A DNA stretch of 64,000 bases from Semisulcospira habei (taxonomy: Eukaryota > Mollusca > Gastropoda > Semisulcospiridae), in contig BTPG01000003.1 in assembly GCA_036245525.1 (NCBI GenBank), positions 155,241,233-155,305,232 on the forward strand, read 5' to 3'. This document shows, one piece after another, positions 55,224 to 64,000 of this stretch; the first letter of the stretch is position 1, and the number at the start of each line of letters is the position of its first letter. The position numbers and the translations under genes were made by a program. The notes under the pieces are model-generated. The model was not told the DNA's origin and made no database searches. It saw only the letters and a program-made list of their open reading frames with translations.

Positions 55224-57447
55224 TTGGCAAGTCCGAACATGCACTCGATGTGGGCAATTCCAGTGGCCGAGTGACGAACACCTGGTTTGCCTGCCCTGTT
55301 CCGGTTGTACCTCCACGCGTCCGTGCTCGGTCTGCGCCCCGTGGCTGGAGGAACAATGGACCCAGCTGTGGAGTTTCTACGGCCGCAAGAAACCTACGCA
55401 AGCACGGAAGAACGATCCCACACCGGTACGCGCCACAGTCCAGTCGAGTGGCCCTGACCGAGTGTCTGAGCAGACGAACCAGCGGCTTCGGTCGCGTGCA
55501 CGTGCTCTAGTACCGGCAGCCACCACAGTCCAGTCGAGTGGTCTCTGTACGGTCAAGGATCCTAGAGCGCCTCGGGCTAGGCCTCTAAACAAGACTCCGG
55601 TAGCCACCACAGTCCAGTCGAGTGGTCTCTACCCGGTAGCAACGCCTCTACAGGCAACTGATAACGAACTGATACAGGCTCCTACACCCGCTCTGGTTGC
55701 GGGCCTGACTAATACGGATCTCCAGGTAGCTGACAAGCTCTCGCCACAGATTCGTCCTGCTGCTTCCGCTGCCCTGTTCTCCGCTAGGGACCAGCGCGGA
55801 ACGCCAGCGCCCCGCCCAGCTCCTTCCGTCCGGGCGTCAAGTGCCGACAAGTCTTCTCGCCGGACGCGCTCCCGCTCTCGGGTACGAAGTAGTCGCCTCC
55901 GCTCTGCTGCGGTGCGAGTTACTCCCCGTCTTCAGTCCGAGCGAACCTCAGCTGTTAGACATCGTTCACGCTCGAGCGACAGGTCTACTCGCCCGAGGAC
56001 CGATTACTACCGGTCGGAATCCAGCCGACATTCGCGGACACAGTACAGGCATGACTCTGCTTTGCGATCAGCTTCGCGCCATTTCAGACGTTCCCGGTCC
56101 CCGCATCGCCGGCCCCGTTCCCGTTCAAGCTCCTCTCGGCGGAGTGCCGCTCGTCGCACGCGACACCGTCGTGGGTCAGGAGTTCGGGCTTCCCGCTCAG
56201 CGTCGAGTGCTTCACGGGACCGTTCATCTAGCAGACACTGGCGGCGCCACGCACCAGTGAGAAGATCTCCTCCACCAGCTACGACCGTTACCCGCCCCAG
56301 TGACGGGAGTCTTCCTCCTCGTTTGGGAGTGGACCCGATTCCCCACTCAGTTCCGGCAGAAGAGGACACCCTTAGTCTGAACCCCGAGGAATCGATGTCG
56401 GCACTACTACAGGTGGCCAGCCCCGCCCCGTCCAATCCCTCGGGTGGTGACGAGGAATTCCCGCCGGCTGCCATTGGACATAGGTTAGAGACACTGCGGG
56501 CCCTTGATGAAGCGGCACGGCTTATCGCGGCTTGCCTCCCTGCAGAAGACTGCCCTCCCTCTCCAGTTCTTAAAAGAAAAGCGTCCGCCTTTGTGGACGC
56601 GGAACGACAGGCCAAGCGATTCAGGTCTCTCCCCCAGCCGCCGGGTTTCCGGGAGTTACGTGATGCGTTTTCTGCTCATCTTGCGCAAGGGGCATGCGGT
56701 ACAGGATTCTTCTCAGACTCCAAGTGGCCGACAGGTATAGACATCGCCTTCCGGCAGTCATGGTATGCGGGCCATACACAACACTTTTCCTGCCCTCTAC
56801 CGACAGCGGACCCCGCGGCAGTGGCGTTCTCTGGGACTTCCTTACGTCAGTCTCTCCTCCCCGGGGTAGAACAGACCGCGACACTCATCAGGAACACCCT
56901 GGCAGCAGTGGGATTTCTAGATTTGGTCACGCAAGCCATCGTCCGGCGTGTAGAGGACTCCTGGCATCCGTCAATTTCGCCTCTGTTGGGAGACCTGCTC
57001 GCCCTAACAGTTTCGGGGAACCGCGCTGTATATCATGTCGCGGTCAACTCCATGGCAGCCGCCTCTAACTGCGACTTACTGCGTCGAGATGCGATTCTCC
57101 GTTCCTGTCCCATTCCGCTGGATGTGAAGACTCAGCTTCGGCAGGCGCCCCTCGGCGGTGACTTACTGTTCGGCCCCACCTGGCTCGCTGTAAAGGAAGC
57201 TAACAAGGACGCCTGGCCCAACCGCCCAGCTCCAACTTCCTTTCGACCAACCCGCAAGGCTCCGGGTCGCCCCCTGCGGACTGCTAGACCCACCGCCCGC
57301 CCGTTCACCAGAGGTGGTCGCCTTCCCCCCAGAGCTCCAGCCTTTCCTCGCGCCCGGCCTTTCCCCAGTACCGAGCCTCCCCCATCCCTCCCTGCCCGCA
57401 CCTGGCCCAGACCTGCCCGGCGCCCCGGGCGGGGCCGGGCGCACTGA
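55224..57447 (+). CDS. Gag-like protein of copy E, main exon
   Basis: The spliced protein has about 743 residues. Residues 9-40 form a Cys/His cluster, CTRCGQFQWPSDEHLVC then LPCSGC and CSVC, that could bind zinc. A repeated motif TTVQSSG (three times, about 55,430-55,630) and a long Arg/Ser-rich stretch follow. A conserved core runs from ETLRALDEAARLIAACLP through RSLPQPPGFRELRDAF, WYAGHTQHF, TLIRNTLAAVGFLDLV and QLRQAPLGGDLLFGPTWLAV. The C-terminus is rich in Pro and Arg. In DIRS elements the first frame is taken to be a nucleocapsid-like protein; I recognise no named domain. It overlaps the next frame by about 130 nt. Confidence 0.75.
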
Positions 57448-59512
57448 CTTTCTCCCCCTCCGGCCCCCGCCGACCTCGTCCGGAGTTCCGGTCGGCGGGA
57501 GGCTGGCGCTTCACAGCGACGCCTGGTGCTCGCTGTTTCCGGATGACCCGTGGATTCTCTCTACCATTACTCAGGGACTACTGATCTCCTTCCGGTCCCC
57601 ACCTCCCATGCGCCGGAGCCCGGTGTGGACTACAGTTCCTTCAGACCAGCTCAGAGCCGAAGTTGCCTCCCTGCTTCAGAAGTCCGCCACGGAGGTGGTG
57701 GTCCGGCACGACTCCCCAGCCTTCTACAGTCGGCTCTTTGTGGTGCCCAAGCCGGGCGGCAAGTGGCGCCCCGTCATAGGCCTCTCGGCGCTGAACAAGT
57801 TCATCGTCGCTCCGGCCTTCCGCATGGAGACTGCGCGGGCCCTTCGCTCAGCGGTACAGCCGATGGACTTTGCGGTCAGCCTGGACCTCTCAGATGCTTA
57901 CCTGCACGTACCCATGCATCCTGCTTCCAGACGTTACCTACGCTTTGCCTTCGAGGGGGTCGTCTATCAGTTCCGCGCGCTCCCCTTCGGCCTCAACCTC
58001 AGCCCCTGGGTCTTCACTCGCCTCATGGACGCAGTGGTAGCCAGAGCCCGTCGAAGTTCCACGAGCCCTACGTCGAACTACTTGGACGACCTACTTTTGA
58101 GGAACCAGGACGAGCGCTCCCTGAGGGAAGACCGAGATGCTCTGCTTCAACTTCTCGAGAACCTGGGCTTCCTGGTCAACCTTGGCAAGTCCGACCTCAT
58201 TCCCGCACGCCATTTTATTCACCTCGGTATGGAGTTCCTCACCGACCACAATACCATCAGACTGCCGGAGAAGCGCATCCAGAAGTTGGCGACTCTAGCT
58301 CGGCAGGTGTCCCAGTTGACGACGCTTCCAGCCAGGCAGTGGCTTCAGCTGTTGGGTCTGATCAGCGCTGCTGCGGACCTGCTACCGCTAGGACGTCTCT
58401 ACTCCCGCCCTCTGCAACTGCATCTCCTCCTTCACTGGCGACCGTCGTCGTCCGACCTCGAGGCCCCGATTCCAGTACCTGCCATGCTCCGTCCCCACCT
58501 GCTGCGCTGGGCGGATCCTTCCTGGCTCGCGACGGGAGTGCCGCTGTCCTCACCGCCGCCCACTCTCTCGCTCTGCGTCGACGCAAGCCTCGCAGGTTGG
58601 GGAGCTCACCTCCTTCCGTCGTTCGAGACTGCCTCCGGCCTGTGGCCTCTGGAATCGCTGTCCAAACACATCAACTGGTTAGAACTGAAGGCAGTATGGC
58701 AAGCTCTCCTGGCCTGGGAGCACCGCATCCGACATCAGGAACTGTTGGTTCTCTCGGACAACTCCACGGTCGTCTCGTACATCCAGAAGCAAGGTGGGAC
58801 CCGCTCTCCATCCCCTTGCATACTACTCTACCAGGTGCTCCGCTGGTGCGAGGATCGGGACATCTCCCTTCGCGCACGTCACATTCCGGGTCATCTGAAT
58901 GTGCTGGCCGACTCCCTCTCCCGACGCGGTCAACTGCTCCATACAGAGTGGGCGCTGCGACCCGACATCTTTCGACTGATCGCCGCCACCTGGGAGGCTC
59001 CCATGATCGACCTCTTCGCCACGAGGTGGAATCGACAGCTTCCCCTCTTCGTTTCACCCATTCCAGACCCTCTGGCCTGGGCAGTCGACGCTCTATCCAT
59101 CTCTTGGGATGGCCTGGTCGCCTACGCCTACCCGCCCACCGTACTAGTCCCCAAGGTCCTACTCAAGCTCAGAGGGTGCAACACGATCCTGTTCCTGGTG
59201 GCGCCATTTTGCTGGACCAAGTCATGGACAACCGACCTCCTGAACCTTGCCACGGCTCCCCCGCTACCGCTCCCCACACCGCGGACGATGCTCAAGCAAC
59301 CACGGCAGCAGCTGTTCCACCCATGCCCCGAGCGTCTCCTCCTCCACGCCTGGAGGTTGTCCGGCAAGCCCTCGCAGCTAGAGGCTTCTCAGGTGCGGCA
59401 GTGGAAGCGATCGCTACAGCTCGTCGAGCCTCGACCAGACGAGTCTACGAAGGCAAGTGGAGAGTCCTCTGCGCCTGGTGTGACGACAGACACCTTCACC
59501 CCATCAGCTTGA
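57314..59512 (+). CDS. Reverse transcriptase-RNase H-methyltransferase-like protein of copy E
   Basis: The protein has 732 residues. The polymerase spans about 130-310: SPAFYSRLFVVPKPGGKW, motif A VSLDLSDAYLHV (Asp191), LPFGLNLSPWVFTRLM, and the YLDD box at 256-259. RNase H follows with Asp423 (CVDASLAGWG), Glu457 (WLELK), Asp482 (LSDNS) and Asp533 (LADSLSR). The tail at 546-640 (IDLFATRWNRQLPLFVSP, LFLVAPFCWTKSW) resembles the methyltransferase-like domain of DIRS elements. It makes cDNA from element RNA and removes the RNA strand. It overlaps Gag at its start and the recombinase at its end. The start Met at 57,314 is the first in the frame; translation may instead depend on frameshifting or re-initiation. 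Confidence 0.92.
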   Translation: MVAFPPELQPFLAPGLSPVPSLPHPSLPAPGPDLPGAPGGAGRTDFLPLRPPPTSSGVPVGGRLALHSDAWCSLFPDDPWILSTITQGLLISFRSPPPMRRSPVWTTVPSDQLRAEVASLLQKSATEVVVRHDSPAFYSRLFVVPKPGGKWRPVIGLSALNKFIVAPAFRMETARALRSAVQPMDFAVSLDLSDAYLHVPMHPASRRYLRFAFEGVVYQFRALPFGLNLSPWVFTRLMDAVVARARRSSTSPTSNYLDDLLLRNQDERSLREDRDALLQLLENLGFLVNLGKSDLIPARHFIHLGMEFLTDHNTIRLPEKRIQKLATLARQVSQLTTLPARQWLQLLGLISAAADLLPLGRLYSRPLQLHLLLHWRPSSSDLEAPIPVPAMLRPHLLRWADPSWLATGVPLSSPPPTLSLCVDASLAGWGAHLLPSFETASGLWPLESLSKHINWLELKAVWQALLAWEHRIRHQELLVLSDNSTVVSYIQKQGGTRSPSPCILLYQVLRWCEDRDISLRARHIPGHLNVLADSLSRRGQLLHTEWALRPDIFRLIAATWEAPMIDLFATRWNRQLPLFVSPIPDPLAWAVDALSISWDGLVAYAYPPTVLVPKVLLKLRGCNTILFLVAPFCWTKSWTTDLLNLATAPPLPLPTPRTMLKQPRQQLFHPCPERLLLHAWRLSGKPSQLEASQVRQWKRSLQLVEPRPDESTKASGESSAPGVTTDTFTPSA

Positions 59513-60414
59513 CAACTCCCCAGTTGGCGGATTTCTTCATCTGGCTTTTCAGCGACCAGCAGTTAGCACCGATCACCATCCGGGGCTACCTGGCCATGAT
59601 TGCCGACACGTACAGACACTTGGGACTGCCCGACCCGGGTTCCTGCAAGGACCTAGCCGACCTGATGGCCCACTTCGGTCTACAACGTCCTGCCCGCCGA
59701 TCCCTGGTGCCACGATGGGACCTGTCCTGGGTACTCACTTGGCTCAACTCGCCCCGTTTCGAACCGATCCAGTTGGCGCGGTTGCCGGACGTGACTCGGA
59801 AGACCTGCTTCCTTTTGGCCCTCGCGTCAGCCTCCAGAGTCAGCGAACTGCACGCACTTTCAGCACGCCCCGCCTGCTTACAGTTTCGGGCTGATGGCTC
59901 GGTTCAGCTGCTTCATGACCCGGCCTTCCTAGCCAAGACCAGATCGCCTTTGACGGCCCCTCAACTGGTCACCATTCATCCATTACGAGACCCAAGCTCC
60001 ACCCGGGAGTCCAGACAACAGGACCCGGTGCGAGCCTTACGTGTGTACCTGCGCCGGACCAAGCCGATACGCAGGGAACGCACCCGCCTTTTCCTTCCTC
60101 TGTCCCCAGGTAGAAACGACATCTCGGCCCAAACGATATCCTCTTGGCTCCGGTGGGTGATACGATCAGCCTACCAGGAGCTTGCCCCGGATACAGCCAA
60201 ACGCATGAGCATCAGGGCACACGAGATCAGAGCCATGGCCACCAGCCTAGCATTCGACCGGAACTGTGCGGTCAAAGACATTGTGGCGGCCGTGGGCTGG
60301 CGAGCGGAGACCACCTTCGCACGCTTCTACCTGAGGGACCTCTCCAGCCAGCGCCAGAACCTATCGCTGGTGGGGGACATCGTGGCGGCGCAACACTCCC
60401 TCCCGGCGCCCTAG
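59323..60414 (+). CDS. Tyrosine recombinase of copy E
   Basis: From the chosen Met the protein has 363 residues. It has an N-terminal core-binding half (VYEGKWRVLCAWCDD, ADFFIWLFSDQQLAPITIRG, CKDLADLMAHFGL) and a C-terminal catalytic half. Catalytic residues are Arg172 (SASRVSELHA), His300-x-x-Arg303 (AHEIRAMATS), Trp326 (VGWRAE) and Tyr336 (TTFARFYLRD). This set is typical of tyrosine recombinases, which DIRS elements use in place of an integrase, and there is no terminal target duplication as a result. The frame is open upstream to 57,550, overlapping almost the whole polymerase gene, so the true start is uncertain. About 190 nt overlap with the polymerase frame is certain. Confidence 0.9.
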   Translation: MPRASPPPRLEVVRQALAARGFSGAAVEAIATARRASTRRVYEGKWRVLCAWCDDRHLHPISLTTPQLADFFIWLFSDQQLAPITIRGYLAMIADTYRHLGLPDPGSCKDLADLMAHFGLQRPARRSLVPRWDLSWVLTWLNSPRFEPIQLARLPDVTRKTCFLLALASASRVSELHALSARPACLQFRADGSVQLLHDPAFLAKTRSPLTAPQLVTIHPLRDPSSTRESRQQDPVRALRVYLRRTKPIRRERTRLFLPLSPGRNDISAQTISSWLRWVIRSAYQELAPDTAKRMSIRAHEIRAMATSLAFDRNCAVKDIVAAVGWRAETTFARFYLRDLSSQRQNLSLVGDIVAAQHSLPAP

Positions 60415-60541
60415 GCGCCGTAAGTATCTTTGCTAAAATTAGAGGGAGGTTGCGGGAGGGTGGCCGACTCGAGCGGCCAGGATGGCAGGGGATGGGGTCG
60501 CTATAGCGGCACCCGCCTCCTCCTCGGGATTCTTCCTTTAA

Positions 60542-60629
60542 GTAATACCATCGGTAATGTGTTTTGAGAAAACAAATGTATTTTTCATTAAAATGTATTT
60601 TTTTGAAAAATACTTACCGATGGTATTAC
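60542..60629. other. Internal complementary region of copy E
   Basis: Two inverted copies of the core, GTAATACCATCGGTAA (60,542-60,557) and TTACCGATGGTATTAC (60,614-60,629), flank an AT-rich spacer. The minus strand reads right element end followed by left element end, as would be found at the junction of a circle. In DIRS elements this region templates completion of the cDNA ends and gives a circular intermediate. Confidence 0.85.
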
Positions 60630-60671
60630 TCGAAGGTCCCTCCCACCTGCCCCGCTTGCCGCTGATTCGCT

Positions 60672-60857
60672 AAGAAAACTGACTGGCGTATGAGTGGTGT
60701 GGCGCATGCGTGGTTGAACCGGAAGGGAGGCTACCCGGGTTTCCGTCTAGGCTATGGCGCCCCTCACCTGCCATCATGACCATACTCGTACACAACAATT
60801 TTGGGCTAAAATTAGACTAGCTAAGAAACCATTTCCTTTAAGTAATACCATCGGTAA
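60672..60857. repeat. Right inverted repeat of copy E
   Basis: This is the reverse complement of 54,412-54,600. It ends in the core GTAATACCATCGGTAA at 60,842-60,857. Confidence 0.9.
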
Positions 60858-60895
60858 GTATTTTTCAAAAAAATACATTTTAATGAAAAATACAT

Positions 60896-62167
60896 TTTAC
60901 GCATTTTCGGCTCAAATTACGCGAGTACGACCAGTTCTTCTAAAATACGCAATTTACGGGGGGGGGAGGGGTGGGGGGCTAATTGTGGACTGAAGATCGG
61001 CCGCTTTATAGGCTATCAGCCTCTGGAACCAGAGACTATGTCACTGAGCTTTGCGCGTGTAGTCCGGCCGCTACACACTGACTAGCCAAGGCAGCAAAAA
61101 TACTCGCACACAGCGCGCCAAGAGTTCACTGAAACACTGAACTCTGACTCACGGGTAGTAACTAGCGATATCAGAGAGCTCCTCTGCTACAAATGCATGC
61201 AACGCCGGTGTGCAGAAAGGACTTTGGTGTTCCTTATAGTGGTGCGTACAAAGTCACAGTATGATATTCAAAGACATTTGGAGTGCGCTGGGCACAAGGC
61301 CGAGGCAGTAGTACATCCCAAAGCTGACATAAAGCACTCTTTCGTTAACCATTTCGGCCCGGCAAACCGCTGTACTGGTTGGCGGTCTCGTATACCGTGC
61401 AGCCCGGAAAACCGCTTGAGAGGTGTCAGGTGTTTTATATCGCGCACCCAGTGATGCGCGAGCCTCGCCGTGCGTGTGGTGACTTCGCACTAACATATGT
61501 TTACACTAGCATGAGGGTCCTGACGGTGCGTGCGTACTTTTGTACGTTGTATGCGGTCAGCTTTGCAGCGCTAGCATGCGTATTACGGTTGAAATGGCGA
61601 GTGAATGTGTAGACAGATATTCGAAGTGATAAAATTTTGTGTTTGGAGACATGGTTTCAAAAGCAGATAGCTTTGATGTATTGGGACACGTGTGCCCACC
61701 TACTGTGTGGCAGCATAACCACGTGTTGGCAGTGTCTGTCAGCTGGAGCGATCGACGGTTGAGGCACTGACAACGGCAATGATGTACAGCTTGATTCTGA
61801 AGCTGAATTTGGCAATTCCGTAATTGATATTCCGTTCCTCTGATGCTACACCTTGGTGCACATGTAGGTGACTGTGGACACCGACACACATTGGTTACAC
61901 GTGTAGTACGTGCATTGTCTTTACAACACTGGTACTTCCACCCGATCGTGTATGAGACACAACATCGTTCAATGCCGCTTATTACATGTTGTCTAGACTG
62001 GATATACCGTACAGTGGCAGGTGTAAACATTGCGGCTGGTGACAAAGTAGGAGCCTTACAGTGTATCGGCATACTGGAGCTGCATGGACACAAACGTGTC
62101 GCAGTAACAGATGCCCTTTTTAGTTACTGATGCATATTAAGTAACAGCGATCTGTCATGCACGAAAG
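60896..62167. other. Unassigned sequence with a possible zinc-finger remnant
   Basis: A G-rich tract lies at 60,958-60,978. Near 61,205-61,310 the reading VCRKDFGVPYSGAY, then after a shift SQYDIQRHLECAGHKAEAV, has the look of a C2H2-like finger of the type found in hAT-related proteins. It is frameshifted and isolated. No exon of COG5 is seen. Confidence 0.35.
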
Positions 62168-62665
62168 ACATTTTTGGCTCACGTGCGAAGAAAAAGTGAG
62201 TCTGTTCCGAGCCAGCGGTCGTCCGTCCGCCGTCGTGCATGGTAAACATTAACGTTGGCATTTTCTCGGATACTATTGAAGCTACAGTCTTCAAACTTGG
62301 CCCAAGGATACTTTGTGGCAAGACCTTTCTAAACATGCCAATTTTAGTGGCAGTTTCTCACAAAGGTCAAGGTCACAGAGGATCAGGAAATATATCAGAC
62401 ATTTTGGGACATAATTTCTTTTTTCTCAAATCAAACTATTCACAACTTCAAACCCAAACTTGGTACAAAGATACCTGATAAAAAGACCTATATATGTACA
62501 CTAATTTCGTTGATTCCTCGGAAAAGTCAAGGGTCACAAGAGCTCAAGAAAAATGTCCAAAATGACCATATTTTTACAAAAAAAAGAGAGTTTTTTTTTT
62601 CTCGCAAATACTATTCACAACTTCAAACCCAAACTTGCTACAGCGATACCTGATATTGTGTGAAT
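62168..62665. repeat. Dispersed GTCCGTCC repeat, second copy
   Basis: It contains GTCGTCCGTCCGCCGTCG, TAACGTTGGCATTTTCTCGG and CACAAAGGTCAAGGTCACAG. It aligns with 1,236-1,561 and continues into sub-repeats like those at 8,447-8,850. It is uninterrupted here. Confidence 0.8.
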
Positions 62666-62814
62666 AAAATAGCTAATAGTGGGGATAAATGTCTTCATTT
62701 TTAATTTGTTTGCTGTGGTGTATTTTTTTCGTTGCGTGTTGCGCTGAAATGATTACACAAAATACACATTTTTAAGCAGCCCATTACACAAAATGGTCTA
62801 AGAGGGGTAGGCAC

Positions 62815-64000
62815 CTCTGTATCAGTTCTCGCTTGTCTCTCATGCTCGCGGACTCTTCCGAAGAGTCCATATGCCGGCAGGGAGCCCGCCCCACGGGGCC
62901 TGGCTCCTAGAGACAAAGTGCCACGCGATCGGGGAAGGCTGGACCTGTGGCTTCCCACTAACAGTTCTTCTCGTCTCACGCTCGCAGACTCCTTCGGGGA
63001 ATCCATATACCGGCAGGGAGCCTGCCCCTCAATACGAAGTGCCACCCGACCAGGGACGACAGAACCTGGGGCTTCCCCTTACTCTAGACATGCGCTTGGC
63101 AGCTGGGGGCAGGAGCCCTGGCTATGGGGCAGGACCACTGTCAACGCGACCGCTTCCTGGAGGAAGCCTGACAGGACAAGCTGCTTGTCGGCTGAGAGCC
63201 CTTCAGAGCCCGGCTCGGTGAGGCATGCCACGCGCCGCCCCATGTCCGCTGGCAGTCCTCGCTCATCTCCTTTGCCCGCTGGTGGGGACTCGCTTCTCTG
63301 GCGGGGAGCCCGGCTTGGAGAGATTGGCCCGGCCACCTGAGGACGTAGGGTAGTTTGGAGCCCCCTTACTACTCCGGGTTCCACTCTCGCTCGCCCCCTT
63401 CGTCGACTCCTCGCTTCCCGCACGCAGGCCCGGTCATCGCATGCGGACTCCATGCTTGCCTTGCACGTAGTGCTCTTCGCATCTCCATCGTGCTTCCCAC
63501 GGTTGTTGACTCAGCGTCTCCCCCCGCTCTAGAGGGGGATCTTCGCTGGTGCTCGCTGGAGGACAGGTGTGAAGGTTCCGGTCCCTGCCGCAGCCTCCCG
63601 CCCTTCGGGACCTGTGCTACGACTGCTCAGCTCTCTTCCGGTTGGGTTCCGGGACTCCGTTGCCTCTCCGCCCATAGGTGTCCGGCCACGTTCGACGTTC
63701 CTTTCGTCCGGACTGCTTCTCGGGACTCTCCCAAGTGTTCGTCTGCCTTCTACCCACGGTGGTTCCGCTCCCAGACCTGCAGTTGGACTAGATGGCCTCG
63801 CTCGTCCTTACTCCCCAGCTTCATGGGATTCTGGGGACTCAGCTGCGCCGTACTCCCCTGGGTGGCCCTGCTCGTCCATGCATCCGGGCTCACCGGATGG
63901 TACATCATGGACCCTAGGCCTCGCAAGTTCCCTCCACTTCGCTTCCGGCCCCCCGTACAGCTCTTGCACTACCTGTTCTGTCTGGTCTTCTGACTTACTT
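62815..64000 (+). pseudogene. DIRS-like Gag remnant F (copy B family), runs off the window
   Basis: From 62,830 to about 63,330 Gag-type repeats recur (GACTCTTCCGAAGAGTCC, CCGGCAGGGAGCC), like the PADSSEGSYSRQSA repeats of copy B. Near 63,575 the core motif reads FRSLPQPP in a shifted frame (GPCRSLPPFGT in another), and near 63,685 PATFDVPFVRTASRDSPKC corresponds to the WPxxxDIAFRxSWYAGH segment. No left end of an element is seen. It might be the continuation of copy G. Confidence 0.55.

Larger units (their letters stand above)
54394..60895 (+). mobile_element. DIRS-like retrotransposon copy E, apparently intact, core type GGTATTAC
   Basis: The 6.5-kb element starts TTGTTTTCTCAAAACACATT and ends TTTTAATGAAAAATACAT. 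Inverted repeats (54,412-54,600 and 60,672-60,857) flank it. Gag, reverse transcriptase-RNase H and recombinase are all open. The internal complementary region (60,542-60,629) is, on the minus strand, the right end joined to the left end. It has inserted next to or into copy G in the COG5 gene. All catalytic residues that I can place are present, so it is the best candidate for a recently active copy. Confidence 0.93.

Overview
The window is nuclear DNA of a bilaterian animal. It has spliced genes with GT-AG introns, dense foldback repeats, long CA/TG microsatellites and several tyrosine-recombinase retrotransposons. The repeat style suggests a marine invertebrate, and a mollusc is plausible, but nothing here fixes the species.

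Three host genes are recognisable. The last two coding exons of DNM1L (dynamin-related protein 1, plus strand) end at 10,588. DUS4L (tRNA-dihydrouridine synthase 4-like, minus strand) runs from a start near 47,017 to a stop at 24,439 in eight coding exons. COG5 (conserved oligomeric Golgi subunit 5, plus strand) starts at 49,913; its first six coding exons lie here and the gene continues past the window. DUS4L and COG5 are head to head, as in human. DNM1L and DUS4L are tail to tail.

Most of the remaining sequence is one superfamily of DIRS-like retrotransposons, which code for Gag, reverse transcriptase-RNase H-methyltransferase-like protein, and tyrosine recombinase. Copy A (1,562-8,446, plus, decayed) lies in a DNM1L intron with a small reversed copy A' (7,033-8,152) nested inside it. 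Copy B (18,378-23,489, minus, decayed) lies between DNM1L and DUS4L. Copy C (25,936-31,958, minus) fills the last DUS4L intron. Copy D (39,271-46,000, plus) fills a DUS4L intron. Copy G (52,616-54,393, plus, 5' part only) and copy E (54,394-60,895, plus, all frames open) follow COG5 exon 6. A Gag remnant F (62,815-64,000) runs off the end. Only E looks intact.

Two features of this superfamily stand out. First, each copy repeats its own variant of a short recombination core at its ends and in its internal complementary region. Second, Gag appears to start from a tiny first exon of 8 to 14 nt in A, C, D and E, joined through a phase-2 intron of 143 to 182 nt. Copies B and C have both inserted at the same position of one foldback element family.

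The rest is mainly palindromic elements bounded by TTAA and starting CCC (piggyBac-type ends), a 34-bp minisatellite that grew from the end of one of them, a 370-bp tandem repeat, a LINE 3' fragment, a tRNA-like SINE fragment and simple repeats.
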